Of a stretch of DNA of 64,000 nucleotides, positions 37,892 to 45,787 are shown one piece after another; the stretch's first letter is position 1; every line of letters starts with the position of its first letter. The position numbers and the translations under genes are program-made. A model generated the notes under the pieces. The model saw only the letters and a program-made list of their open reading frames with translations, was not told where the DNA came from and did not search any database. The stretch lies in assembly GCA_913030825.1 (NCBI GenBank), contig CAJWCU010000003.1, positions 62,001 to 126,000 on the forward strand. Direction: 5' to 3'. This DNA is from an uncultured Rhodospirillaceae bacterium (lineage in GTDB: Bacteria > Pseudomonadota > Alphaproteobacteria > Rhodospirillales > Casp-alpha2).

Positions 37892-38805
37892 GAAATAAGT
37901 TCGCCGATGCGATCTACGAGATCGGCAAGACCAATCCGCAGATCTGTGCGCTGGTCGCCGACATTTCGCCGGCCGGCTCCATGGTCAAGTTCCGCGAGGA
38001 ATTCCCCGAACGCTTCATCAACTGCGGCGTCGCCGAACAGGCGATGATCGGTATCGCCGCCGGCATGGCGCTGAAGGGCATGCGGCCATTCTGCTACACC
38101 ATCGCGACCTTCTCGCTCTACCGGCCGTTCGAAATGGTGCGCGACGACTTGGCGTACCAGAACCTGCCGGTCACGGTGATCGGCATGGGCGCGGGCGTAA
38201 TCTATTCGACGCTCGGCGGCACCCACCACACCATGGAGGACATCGCCGTCGCCTCGGCCATTCCCAACATGACGGTGCTGGCCCCCTGCGATCCGGAAGA
38301 AATGCGCTTGGCGACAACCTGGTGCGCGACAGAAAGCATGGGGCCTGTCTACATGCGGCTCGGCAAGGCGGGTGAGCCGGACCTGACCTCGGACGCCGTC
38401 GATCCGTTCGAGATCGGCAAGATCCGCTATCTGGTCAAAGGCGACGGCGACCTTTGCATTCTGACCTACGGCATCACCATGAAGATGGCCTTCGACATCG
38501 CTGATCGGATCCAGCAGAAATCTGGCAAGCAACCGTCCATCGTGTCCGTCCACACCATCAAACCGTTGGACGAGTCAGGGATTCTAGGTGCGCTGTCGGC
38601 GCATAAAAATACGGTCGTCATCGAGGAACATGTCCCCCATGGCGGCCTGGCTTCCCGCGTCAAAGAACTCGCCTGGGACAATGGCATCACCACCGGCCTG
38701 AAAAGTTTCACGCTGAAAGACGAATTCATCCATTTCTATGGAAGCTACGAAGAGCTGTTGGCCCGCCATGGATTGAGCGCCGAGATCATTGCCGGTGCGC
38801 TTTAA
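37888..38805 (+). CDS. transketolase, C-terminal subunit
   Basis: 305 residues matching the second half of transketolase: FINCGVAEQAMIGIAAGMA is the conserved TPP-activating glutamate segment near 47, FATFSLYRPFE-like TIATFSLYRPFEMVRDD near 73, and STLGGTHHTMEDIAVA near 110. The C-terminal domain (VSVHTIKPLD, HVPHGGLAS) completes the fold. Expressed with the N-terminal subunit through an ATGA overlap and acts as a heteromer. See the transaldolase entry for how both may feed heptose synthesis. 65 bases without a visible signal separate it from the next gene. Confidence 0.88.
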   Translation: MRNKFADAIYEIGKTNPQICALVADISPAGSMVKFREEFPERFINCGVAEQAMIGIAAGMALKGMRPFCYTIATFSLYRPFEMVRDDLAYQNLPVTVIGMGAGVIYSTLGGTHHTMEDIAVASAIPNMTVLAPCDPEEMRLATTWCATESMGPVYMRLGKAGEPDLTSDAVDPFEIGKIRYLVKGDGDLCILTYGITMKMAFDIADRIQQKSGKQPSIVSVHTIKPLDESGILGALSAHKNTVVIEEHVPHGGLASRVKELAWDNGITTGLKSFTLKDEFIHFYGSYEELLARHGLSAEIIAGAL

Positions 38806-38870
38806 GTCTCCTGGAATGCCATGATCGCCGGCGTTGGGACAGCGACAAAAAGTCGGAGCTTCATTCCATC

Positions 38871-39383
38871 ATGAGCGAATTCGCCGAAACCGTTTCGGCA
38901 CCGATCGTCACCTTTGGTGCTGAGGATGTTCGCCGCCTCAAGGATCTGGCGGCCCGATCAACCAAGGATCGTTTTCGGTTTTGCACCCACGATTCCACGG
39001 CTCATCCGATCCAGGAAATGCTCATTTGCACCCGGCGGCACGTTTATCTTCCGCCCCATCGCCACCCGACAGGCAAGTGCGAATCGTACCATGTAGTGGA
39101 GGGGCAAGCCGCCGTCTATTTGATGTCCGAGGCGGGGGAAATATTGAACATGCACCTTCTGGGTGACGGAGATCATGACGGGGCGTTTTTCTTCCGGATA
39201 TCCGAACCGATTTTCCATTTTGTTTTCCCGCTTAGTGATTGGTTTGTTTACCACGAAATCTATTCAGGACCGTGGACACGCGAAGGTTCCGTCATCCCGG
39301 CACCGTTCGCGCCAGCCGAGGATGATCCCATCGGGGTTGCGGCGTTCATAAAACGCATCACCGGGGTCGACATCACGTCGTGA
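38871..39383 (+). CDS. WbuC-like cupin metalloprotein
   Basis: 170-residue cupin-fold protein. The HRHPTGKCESYHVVEGQ segment near 63-79 is the metal-binding cupin motif 1 and matches the WbuC family found in O-antigen clusters. A second motif lies in FHFVFPLSDWFVYHEIY near 113. WbuC members have no proven reaction; a role in sugar isomerisation or regulation is a guess. It overlaps the next gene by GTGA, and opens the 38.9-45 kb group with an aminotransferase, an oxidoreductase and a second acyltransferase. Confidence 0.75.
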   Translation: MSEFAETVSAPIVTFGAEDVRRLKDLAARSTKDRFRFCTHDSTAHPIQEMLICTRRHVYLPPHRHPTGKCESYHVVEGQAAVYLMSEAGEILNMHLLGDGDHDGAFFFRISEPIFHFVFPLSDWFVYHEIYSGPWTREGSVIPAPFAPAEDDPIGVAAFIKRITGVDITS

Positions 39384-40393
39384 CCGCCATGTCGGACAAG
39401 AGTGAACGACCTACCATAAAAGCCGCCCAAATCGGTGTCGGGCGCTGGGGCCGGAACATCGCCCGCACAATTCGCGATGAAATCCCCGGAATTCGCTTGA
39501 TCCGGGCCGTGACCAGCCGAGAAGACATCGGCGATCTGATAGGCGACGAATGCACGCGCGTGGCAGATTGGCGCGACTTATTAAACGACGACGAGGTGGA
39601 GGCCGTGTTTCTGGCCGTTCCGCCATCCCGGCATAGGGAGATGACGTCGGCCTTCGTTGAATCAGGAATAGCCGTTTTCGTCGAAAAACCGCTATGCCTC
39701 TCCTCGCAAGACGGTCGCCTTCTCTTGGAGACGGTTGGGCGATACGACGGGATCGTGCACGTCGACCATATCGATCTGCACAATCCGGCGGTGGCGGCGA
39801 TCAAAGAGCGGTCAAGTACATCGGGGCCGTTGCGGCGGATCGTCGGCCACATCGGCGCCGCCTACGAACGGCGGCCGGACATATCACCGCTATGGGAATA
39901 CTCGCCCCACTTCATCGCCGTCTGTCTCACGGCGGGAGGGGGCGACCTTCAACGGGTGTCCGCCAAACGTCTTCCCTCCGAACCACCTTTCTCAGACGAT
40001 GAGAACAGGGATCTCGTCCAATTGGATATGGCCTTCTCCGACGGGATGACCGCCACCGTGGTCGCCGGCAACGGGATGGCTCGGAAGTGCCGATCCCTCA
40101 GGTTCGAGTTCGATGAAAAGAGTTTCATCTTCGACGACCAGGCCGAAAGCCGGCTGATGGAACAGGATCGATCGGAAGACAAGGCCCACGCGGTGCCGAT
40201 TTCGGAAGTTCGCCCACTAACGGCCTCCATCCAAGCGTTTGAGACGAAGATCCGGCGCGGGCAACCGACACCTGATGACGTTCGCACCGGCATCAAAGTC
40301 ATCGAGATACTGGAAGCGGCATCGCGCGCCATCGGCGAACCCCTACCCCTTGAGCCGCCCCCATCCCGGACCATCACGAACTCGGAACACTGA
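39380..40393 (+). CDS. Gfo/Idh/MocA family oxidoreductase
   Basis: 337-residue oxidoreductase: QIGVGRWGRNIAR near 18 is the NAD loop and FVEKPLCL near 103 the lysine motif. It is followed one base after its stop by a DegT-type aminotransferase and then by an AAC(3) acyltransferase. This order (oxidise a hydroxyl to ketone, aminate, acylate) is the known route to 3-acylamido sugars such as in WlbA/WlbE/WbpB-type pathways. GTG 39380 overlaps the WbuC-like stop; ATG 39389 is an alternative start. The pathway placement is inference but well patterned. Confidence 0.8.
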   Translation: MTAMSDKSERPTIKAAQIGVGRWGRNIARTIRDEIPGIRLIRAVTSREDIGDLIGDECTRVADWRDLLNDDEVEAVFLAVPPSRHREMTSAFVESGIAVFVEKPLCLSSQDGRLLLETVGRYDGIVHVDHIDLHNPAVAAIKERSSTSGPLRRIVGHIGAAYERRPDISPLWEYSPHFIAVCLTAGGGDLQRVSAKRLPSEPPFSDDENRDLVQLDMAFSDGMTATVVAGNGMARKCRSLRFEFDEKSFIFDDQAESRLMEQDRSEDKAHAVPISEVRPLTASIQAFETKIRRGQPTPDDVRTGIKVIEILEAASRAIGEPLPLEPPPSRTITNSEH

Positions 40394-40394
40394 C

Positions 40395-41606
40395 ATGACC
40401 GACAACTGGACAGAACTAGCCGTAAATGGTGGCCCTCCGGTCCGCTCTATGCCCATGCCCAGCCGCAAAGCGTTCGGCAAGGACGAAATGGCCTCGTTGA
40501 TGGAGGCCGCCCAACACTATTTGGAAGACCCAATGGATCTTCCCTACCACGGCCGGTGCGAGACCGCATTCTGCGATGAATTCGTCCGGTTCATGGGCGG
40601 CGGCTATGCCGACGCCGTGGCGACGGGAACGGCTTCCGTTTACGTCGCACTACAAGCATTGGACCTACCGAAAGGATCGGAGGTGATCCTCTCCGGGGTC
40701 GTGGACTCGGGTCCGCTCAACAGCATCATCGTCCAAGGGTACGTTCCGGTGATCGCGGACACCGCGCCCGGCAGCTACAACATCGGCCTGGAACAGTTTC
40801 AAGCCAAATGCACGGATCGTACTTCGGCGTTGATCGCCGTCCATTGCGCGGGCGAGGCCCTTGAGATCGATGAAATCGTCGCCGACGCTCATGCCCGCGG
40901 CATCAAGGTGCTCGAAGATTGCAGCCAAGCGCCGGGCGCCATGTGGAAAGGTCGGCGCGTCGGGAGTTTCGGAGACATCGCCGCCACGTCGACGATGTAT
41001 AGAAAATCCCTGATGTCGGGAAGCAGCGGCGGCATCGTCTACGCCACGTCGGAAGACATGCATCATCGGGCCTTGGCATGCGCCGACCGGGGAAAACCGT
41101 TGTGGCGAACCGATTATGACATCCGCGACCCCAGGACCAACCTGTTCCCCGCCTTGAACTGGAATGCCGACGAGCTTTCCTGTGCCGTCGGTCTGGCTTC
41201 ATTGCGCCGGCTGGACGACACGATTGCCCGCCGCAGCAAGTTTCTCGACGGCCTGAGCGAACGTCTAAAGGCCGAAAGCCGGGTCTGTAAGGTGTACGCG
41301 TTTCGCGGCTCTCCGTCGCCGTTCTTCATCCCGGTTCATGTCGATGTGGAGAAGCTCACTTGCTCAAAGGTCACTTTTGCGGAAGCCTTGATCGCCGAAG
41401 GCATTGATCTCAATCCACACTATGCCTTCCTCGTCACCGACTGGGCATACGCTATTCCCTATCTGCCGGAAGGCACCGCTATTCCTAATGCCGTCGCGTT
41501 CCGGGACGAGAGTTTCAATCTGTTCGTCAACGAAAACTATGGCGAACGCGAATTGAACGATACGGTCGACGCGATATCGAAGGTCGAAGCACACTTCGGC
41601 GCCTGA
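40395..41606 (+). CDS. DegT/DnrJ/EryC1/StrS family sugar aminotransferase
   Basis: 403-residue PLP aminotransferase. VATGTASVYVALQAL contains the PLP phosphate loop, LEDCSQAPGAMWKG the PLP-ring aspartate, and TSTMYRKSLMSGSSGG the Schiff-base lysine (about residue 200). The lysine segment differs from the usual SFHxxK, so this is a divergent subgroup. It most likely aminates the ketone made by the adjacent Gfo/Idh enzyme. ATG 40395 is one base after the previous stop. The acceptor sugar is unknown. Confidence 0.82.
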   Translation: MTDNWTELAVNGGPPVRSMPMPSRKAFGKDEMASLMEAAQHYLEDPMDLPYHGRCETAFCDEFVRFMGGGYADAVATGTASVYVALQALDLPKGSEVILSGVVDSGPLNSIIVQGYVPVIADTAPGSYNIGLEQFQAKCTDRTSALIAVHCAGEALEIDEIVADAHARGIKVLEDCSQAPGAMWKGRRVGSFGDIAATSTMYRKSLMSGSSGGIVYATSEDMHHRALACADRGKPLWRTDYDIRDPRTNLFPALNWNADELSCAVGLASLRRLDDTIARRSKFLDGLSERLKAESRVCKVYAFRGSPSPFFIPVHVDVEKLTCSKVTFAEALIAEGIDLNPHYAFLVTDWAYAIPYLPEGTAIPNAVAFRDESFNLFVNENYGERELNDTVDAISKVEAHFGA

Positions 41607-41649
41607 TCGGCTCTTGATCGTCCCGCGGACCGGACACGCCGCCACGCAA

Positions 41650-42465
41650 ATGAACGAAGCCTCCGCCATTCGACGCATCCTCGAGACCCTTGAGGTTCCG
41701 GGAGACGGTGTCCTCCAGGTTCATGCCTCTTTCCGAGGTCTTTCGCAAATGGGATGGCGTCCGGACGCGACCTGCGAGGCCTTGGTCGATTTCATGCGGG
41801 ACGGCACACTGTTGATGCCCGCCATGTCCTGGAGCATCGTCACACCGCAACATCCGGTTTTCGATGCCCGATCGACGCCCTGCCAAACAGGCGTGCTGTC
41901 CGAGACTTTTCGCACCGATTTCGCATCGCACCGTAGCCTGCATCCGACCCATTCCGTATGCGGAATAGGACGGAGGGCGGATGAACTCCTGTCCGGTCAC
42001 GCGCTGGACGGAACCCCCTGCGGCAATGGCAGCCCATATGGAATCATCAACGGAGACGACACTCCCAACGAAGTCTTCGTTCTTTTGATCGGCGCCGGTT
42101 TCGAATGCTGCACCGCCATTCACCGCCCCGAGGAAGTGGTCTCGCCGGATATTTACCTGCAGCCGACGGAGTGTTCCGAAGATTACAGATTGATTGACTT
42201 GAGCGGCCGGGAAATCAAATTTTCGCTCCGTCGGCACGCCCGGCGCGTCAGGGACTTCCAGCAGTACGGGCATATTCTCAATGCGCAGGGTGCATTGCGC
42301 CTTTCCGCTATCAGCGACGTGGGTTTCATCGCCACCGACATGAGGCACTTGATGAACGTGGTCTTCGACCGACTATCCAAGGACAAGTATGCTCATTTCC
42401 CACGGTGGGCTTATGGCCTAGGCATTGAGGACCAATCGGGTTCTTGCCGTCCCATTGGGACATAG
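41650..42465 (+). CDS. AAC(3)-family N-acyltransferase
   Basis: 271 residues of the AAC(3)/YokD fold: VHASFRGLSQMGW near 23, GTLLMPAMSWS near 53, SHRSLHPTHSVCGIG near 98 with the family histidine, and GSPYGII near 133. It follows the aminotransferase gene and could acylate the new amine, while the homologue at 11.0 kb is tied to an ACP. ATG 41650 is chosen; TTG 41614 would add 12 residues and neither has a strong ribosome site. A resistance function is unlikely in this setting. Confidence 0.78.
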   Translation: MNEASAIRRILETLEVPGDGVLQVHASFRGLSQMGWRPDATCEALVDFMRDGTLLMPAMSWSIVTPQHPVFDARSTPCQTGVLSETFRTDFASHRSLHPTHSVCGIGRRADELLSGHALDGTPCGNGSPYGIINGDDTPNEVFVLLIGAGFECCTAIHRPEEVVSPDIYLQPTECSEDYRLIDLSGREIKFSLRRHARRVRDFQQYGHILNAQGALRLSAISDVGFIATDMRHLMNVVFDRLSKDKYAHFPRWAYGLGIEDQSGSCRPIGT

Positions 42466-42495
42466 TGGCGGAACGCAGGCACGCAAACACCCCTG

Positions 42496-43761
42496 ATGCG
42501 CAATAAAATAAACTCGACCTCAATCTACGTAGACGGTGCAGTCTTCCTAGCCTTAGTCCTGCTTTCCGGCGCGCTGCTTCTATCGATCATAGAACCTTAT
42601 TTCACGCACCCCGCCTTCCTTTGGGCAGTCACGGCCGCAATGGCATCGGTCCTGTCATTCAGCATGATGAACCTGGGGTATTGGGTTTGGCTTCGCGCCT
42701 TCGCCTCTGCGGAGAATAAGGTCATGTTCGCAATGAACGACCCAGAGAACCCCTCGCTACGATATCAACGCCACCATTATTTGGGATATTGCCTGCGTCC
42801 CAATTATCGAAACGGCCCGAACGCCCATAATTCTCTTGGGTATCGCGGCGGCGAACTGGCGGCCAAATCTGAGAAGGTCTACCGGATCGCCTGCTTGGGT
42901 GGATCAACCACCTACAACTATGGGATCGAGGATTGGCGCGATACATATCCGAACCAGTTGGAGCGGATCCTACGCGAACGCGGCTACGCTGTCGAAGTCG
43001 TCAATGCCGGCGGGCCCGGCTGGTCAAGCCACGAATCCTTGATCAACTTCCATTTTCGGCTTCTGGATATTCAGCCCGACCTGATCATCGTCAAACATGC
43101 GATCAATGACATCCTGACACGAATGGTTCCACCGGGTCGTCATTTCGCGGACAACAGGGGCGCCCGCGTCTCACCCGACATTTTGACGGAAGTCCATTGG
43201 ATGGATTTCTTCCCCTGGCTACGGGCGTTGCGCGTAAAAAGCGGCTACCGGCCACCGCATACGATCTTCGCGGCATCACCTCGGTATGCGGAGGCCTCGC
43301 TGTATGATGCCTTCATCGCATTCCATCAGAACGGGCGGAGCCATGCGCCGGGCGCGCCCGCCACGGATTTCGCAGAAATTTTCAAAGTCAACGAGCCAAC
43401 GTTCGTTGAGCGGAATTTCCGCTCCATAATTGCCATCGCCAAAGACAACGACGTGAAGGTGATGCTGACGTCATTCCCCTTCACGAAGGCGTTCGCCGCC
43501 GATCCGTTCACTGCTTCGCCCGAATTCCAGGACGCCTACAAACAGCACAACGACATGATATGTAGGCTGGCCGAACAAAAGCAGGTTCTCTTCTCCGATC
43601 TGAACGGCGGCGTGCCGGACGACAATCGGTACTGGTCGGACGGATACCATGCGACGGTTGACGGCGCCCGCAAGTTCGCCGAAGTTTTGGCGGACGACCT
43701 GGAGCGGTCTGGTCTGTTGGCTGGCTATCAAAGAGCCAACTTTCTGCCGACAAGCCCTTGA
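42496..43761 (+). CDS. membrane-anchored SGNH/GDSL hydrolase-like protein
   Basis: 421 residues. Two hydrophobic helices (about 12-35 and 43-68) anchor it; the rest is an SGNH fold. Block I is LGGSTTYNYG near 134 (Ser nucleophile), block II NAGGPGWSS near 173, block III KHAINDIL near 202, and block V SDGYHAT near 378 gives the Asp/His pair. It could remove or transfer O-acyl groups on the glycan in the periplasm. It follows the second AAC(3) gene by 30 bases. A link to the first SGNH protein is not shown by sequence. Confidence 0.78.
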   Translation: MRNKINSTSIYVDGAVFLALVLLSGALLLSIIEPYFTHPAFLWAVTAAMASVLSFSMMNLGYWVWLRAFASAENKVMFAMNDPENPSLRYQRHHYLGYCLRPNYRNGPNAHNSLGYRGGELAAKSEKVYRIACLGGSTTYNYGIEDWRDTYPNQLERILRERGYAVEVVNAGGPGWSSHESLINFHFRLLDIQPDLIIVKHAINDILTRMVPPGRHFADNRGARVSPDILTEVHWMDFFPWLRALRVKSGYRPPHTIFAASPRYAEASLYDAFIAFHQNGRSHAPGAPATDFAEIFKVNEPTFVERNFRSIIAIAKDNDVKVMLTSFPFTKAFAADPFTASPEFQDAYKQHNDMICRLAEQKQVLFSDLNGGVPDDNRYWSDGYHATVDGARKFAEVLADDLERSGLLAGYQRANFLPTSP

Positions 43762-43849
43762 TCGATATCGGGGCGGCCACTGGATTCATGTTCGGTCCAC
43801 GTGCCTATCGCGGCCCAAGACACCAGAAGTTCAACACTCCCGGATAGCT

Positions 43850-45025
43850 TTGCAAGCGCTGAAATCCATACTGGCCCGTCTCGTATTCTATGCGTTCGCC
43901 GCGGTCCAAGGACTCTTCATCATGCCGTTGTTGCGGTTGGCATGGCCTATTTTTGCCGTCAAGGTCGTCTGCGTACCCGGCAATCGAGTCGGCCATTTGG
44001 CCCACGATCCCGGTTCGGTCCTTCTGAAACGGAACGCGGAAGGGCGGAACACCTGGTACGTGATTTCAACACCCCCCGTGGCGAACACCTACATCCGCGA
44101 CGTCTATGCCCGCGACATGACCTTCATCGAAGGAAAGCGCCTCAATGAGTTGATCCAGTTCACCGTCCCTGTGATGAAATTCTGGGGGATGTACCAGGAG
44201 CCTCCGTATACGCTGAATGTATATTCGACGTATTCTTCGGGCGCCCGCACTCTGGCCTTTCCGAAAGAGCTTGAACAGGAAGGGGCGGCGCAGTTGGCCC
44301 GCCAGGGAATTCAGGAACACGCCTGGCTCGTCGCCTTTCATGCGAGAGAACGGCAATACTTCCTGAAGCATTTTCCAGATACGGACCTCTCACGGCACGA
44401 TTTTCGCGATGCTGACATCACTTCCTACCTTAAGGCCGCCGAACACATCGCGTCACTCGGCGGATACGCGCTCCGCATGGGCACGCGCGACGCGATCCCG
44501 CTTCCCACGGGGCGTCATTGCAACGTGATCGACTACGCAACCACGTTTTCTTCTCAGCTTCTCGATTTTTATATCTGTACGAAAAGTCGGTTCATTCTCG
44601 CCAACACATCAGGACTTTATGCGATTGGAACGGTGGCCGGAGTCCCGGTTGCGGCGGCGAACATGGTTCCGCTTTTCACCATACCGATCACGCCGAAAGA
44701 TCTCTTTATTCCCAAGCTTCTCAAACGAAAAGGCGAAGACCGCTATCTGACCTTCCGTGAAATTGCCGGAATGGGGGCCGGCGACTTTTACGATGTCCGT
44801 CAGTATGAAGAATTCGGGTTGGAAGTGATCGACAATACGGAAGATGAGATTCTCGATCTATGTATCGAAATGTTAGACCGTCTCGACGGCGTGGCGCCGC
44901 CGGATGCCGACAGAGATCGGCAATTGGCCTTCCGCCAATTCGTCATTCAGCACCATCCTGAAATGCGCAATACCGGGGATATTTCATACCGGTTCCTTGC
45001 CCGACATCCGTATCTGCTTAAATAA
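43850..45025 (+). CDS. TIGR04372-like glycosyltransferase
   Basis: 391-residue protein resembling the TIGR04372 glycosyltransferase family. The N-terminal helix (VFYAFAAVQGLFIMPLLRL) may sit in the membrane, then PGNRVGHLAHDPGS is the family's early motif. VAFHARERQYFL, ALRMGTRDAIPLP and ILANTSGLYAIGTVAGVPV near 270 fit a GT-B donor domain. No in-frame ATG lies before the first motif except inside the helix, so TTG 43850 is used with moderate certainty. It is coupled in orientation with the pseF-like gene. It may add pseudaminic acid or a neighbour, which is a guess. Confidence 0.65.
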   Translation: MQALKSILARLVFYAFAAVQGLFIMPLLRLAWPIFAVKVVCVPGNRVGHLAHDPGSVLLKRNAEGRNTWYVISTPPVANTYIRDVYARDMTFIEGKRLNELIQFTVPVMKFWGMYQEPPYTLNVYSTYSSGARTLAFPKELEQEGAAQLARQGIQEHAWLVAFHARERQYFLKHFPDTDLSRHDFRDADITSYLKAAEHIASLGGYALRMGTRDAIPLPTGRHCNVIDYATTFSSQLLDFYICTKSRFILANTSGLYAIGTVAGVPVAAANMVPLFTIPITPKDLFIPKLLKRKGEDRYLTFREIAGMGAGDFYDVRQYEEFGLEVIDNTEDEILDLCIEMLDRLDGVAPPDADRDRQLAFRQFVIQHHPEMRNTGDISYRFLARHPYLLK

Positions 45026-45049
45026 CAATCGGCCTATCGGAAACAGCTT

Positions 45050-45787
45050 GTGTCAACCGTCGCCGTGCTCCAAGCCCGAATGACTTCGACTCGCCTTCCA
45101 GGCAAGGTTCTGCGACCGATCGTCGGCAAGGCATCGCTGCACCATCAGATTGCCCGCATCCAACGGGCCGCCGACCTGGATGGTGTCATCGTCGCGACGA
45201 CCGTCAACGCCTCAGACGACCCGATCGTCCGTCTCGCGGACGATTTGGGGATTCCCTGTTTTCGGGGCGACGAACACGATGTGCTCGGCCGCTTTCAAAA
45301 CGCGATCGCCGCAACGGATGCCAAGGTCGTCGTAAGACTTACGGGGGATTGCCCGTTGACCGACCCATCGATCATCGACCATATCATCCGCGCGCGCTCC
45401 GACAGCAACGCCGACTATGCGTCGAACACGCTTGAGCGCAGCTATCCGATCGGCATGGACGTCGAAGCTTTTACCCGGGAGGCATTGGAGCAGGCCGACA
45501 GATCCGCAGAAACCAACGACGAGCGTGAACACGTCACCCCTTATATCTACAGAAATCCCGAACTTTTCACCCTACACAACGTCGTTGCTCCGGACAGCGC
45601 GCGGCTTCCAGATCTTCGCCTGACGCTAGATACCGAGGAAGACCTTCGCCTGATCACCGCCGTCTTCGAAGCCTTGTATCCGGAAAATCCCCTGTTCTCC
45701 CTGGGCGATATCCTCGCTTTTCTCGTCCAAAACCCGGACCTGCGAAACATCAACCGGGATGTCGCGCACAAATGGCTCGACACGTGA
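45050..45787 (+). CDS. pseF: PseF/SpsF-like cytidylyltransferase
   Basis: 245-residue nucleotidyltransferase: the N-terminal AVLQARMTSTRLPGKVLRPI is the classical RxxSxRLPGK-type nucleotide loop, VVRLTGDCPLTDP near 97 holds the metal aspartate, and RLTLDTEEDLRL near 192 the second acid. This is the SpsF/PseF type, which activates pseudaminic acid with CTP. Its place, two genes from the PseG-PseH fusion and PseI, makes PseF the best name. GTG start. It overlaps the following large unknown gene by 16 bases. Confidence 0.85.
   Translation: MSTVAVLQARMTSTRLPGKVLRPIVGKASLHHQIARIQRAADLDGVIVATTVNASDDPIVRLADDLGIPCFRGDEHDVLGRFQNAIAATDAKVVVRLTGDCPLTDPSIIDHIIRARSDSNADYASNTLERSYPIGMDVEAFTREALEQADRSAETNDEREHVTPYIYRNPELFTLHNVVAPDSARLPDLRLTLDTEEDLRLITAVFEALYPENPLFSLGDILAFLVQNPDLRNINRDVAHKWLDT

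Noticed and set aside
38843-38855. CGAC/GTCG hairpin with an A-rich loop as a terminator
   Set aside because: The stem is only 4 bases and no T-run follows.
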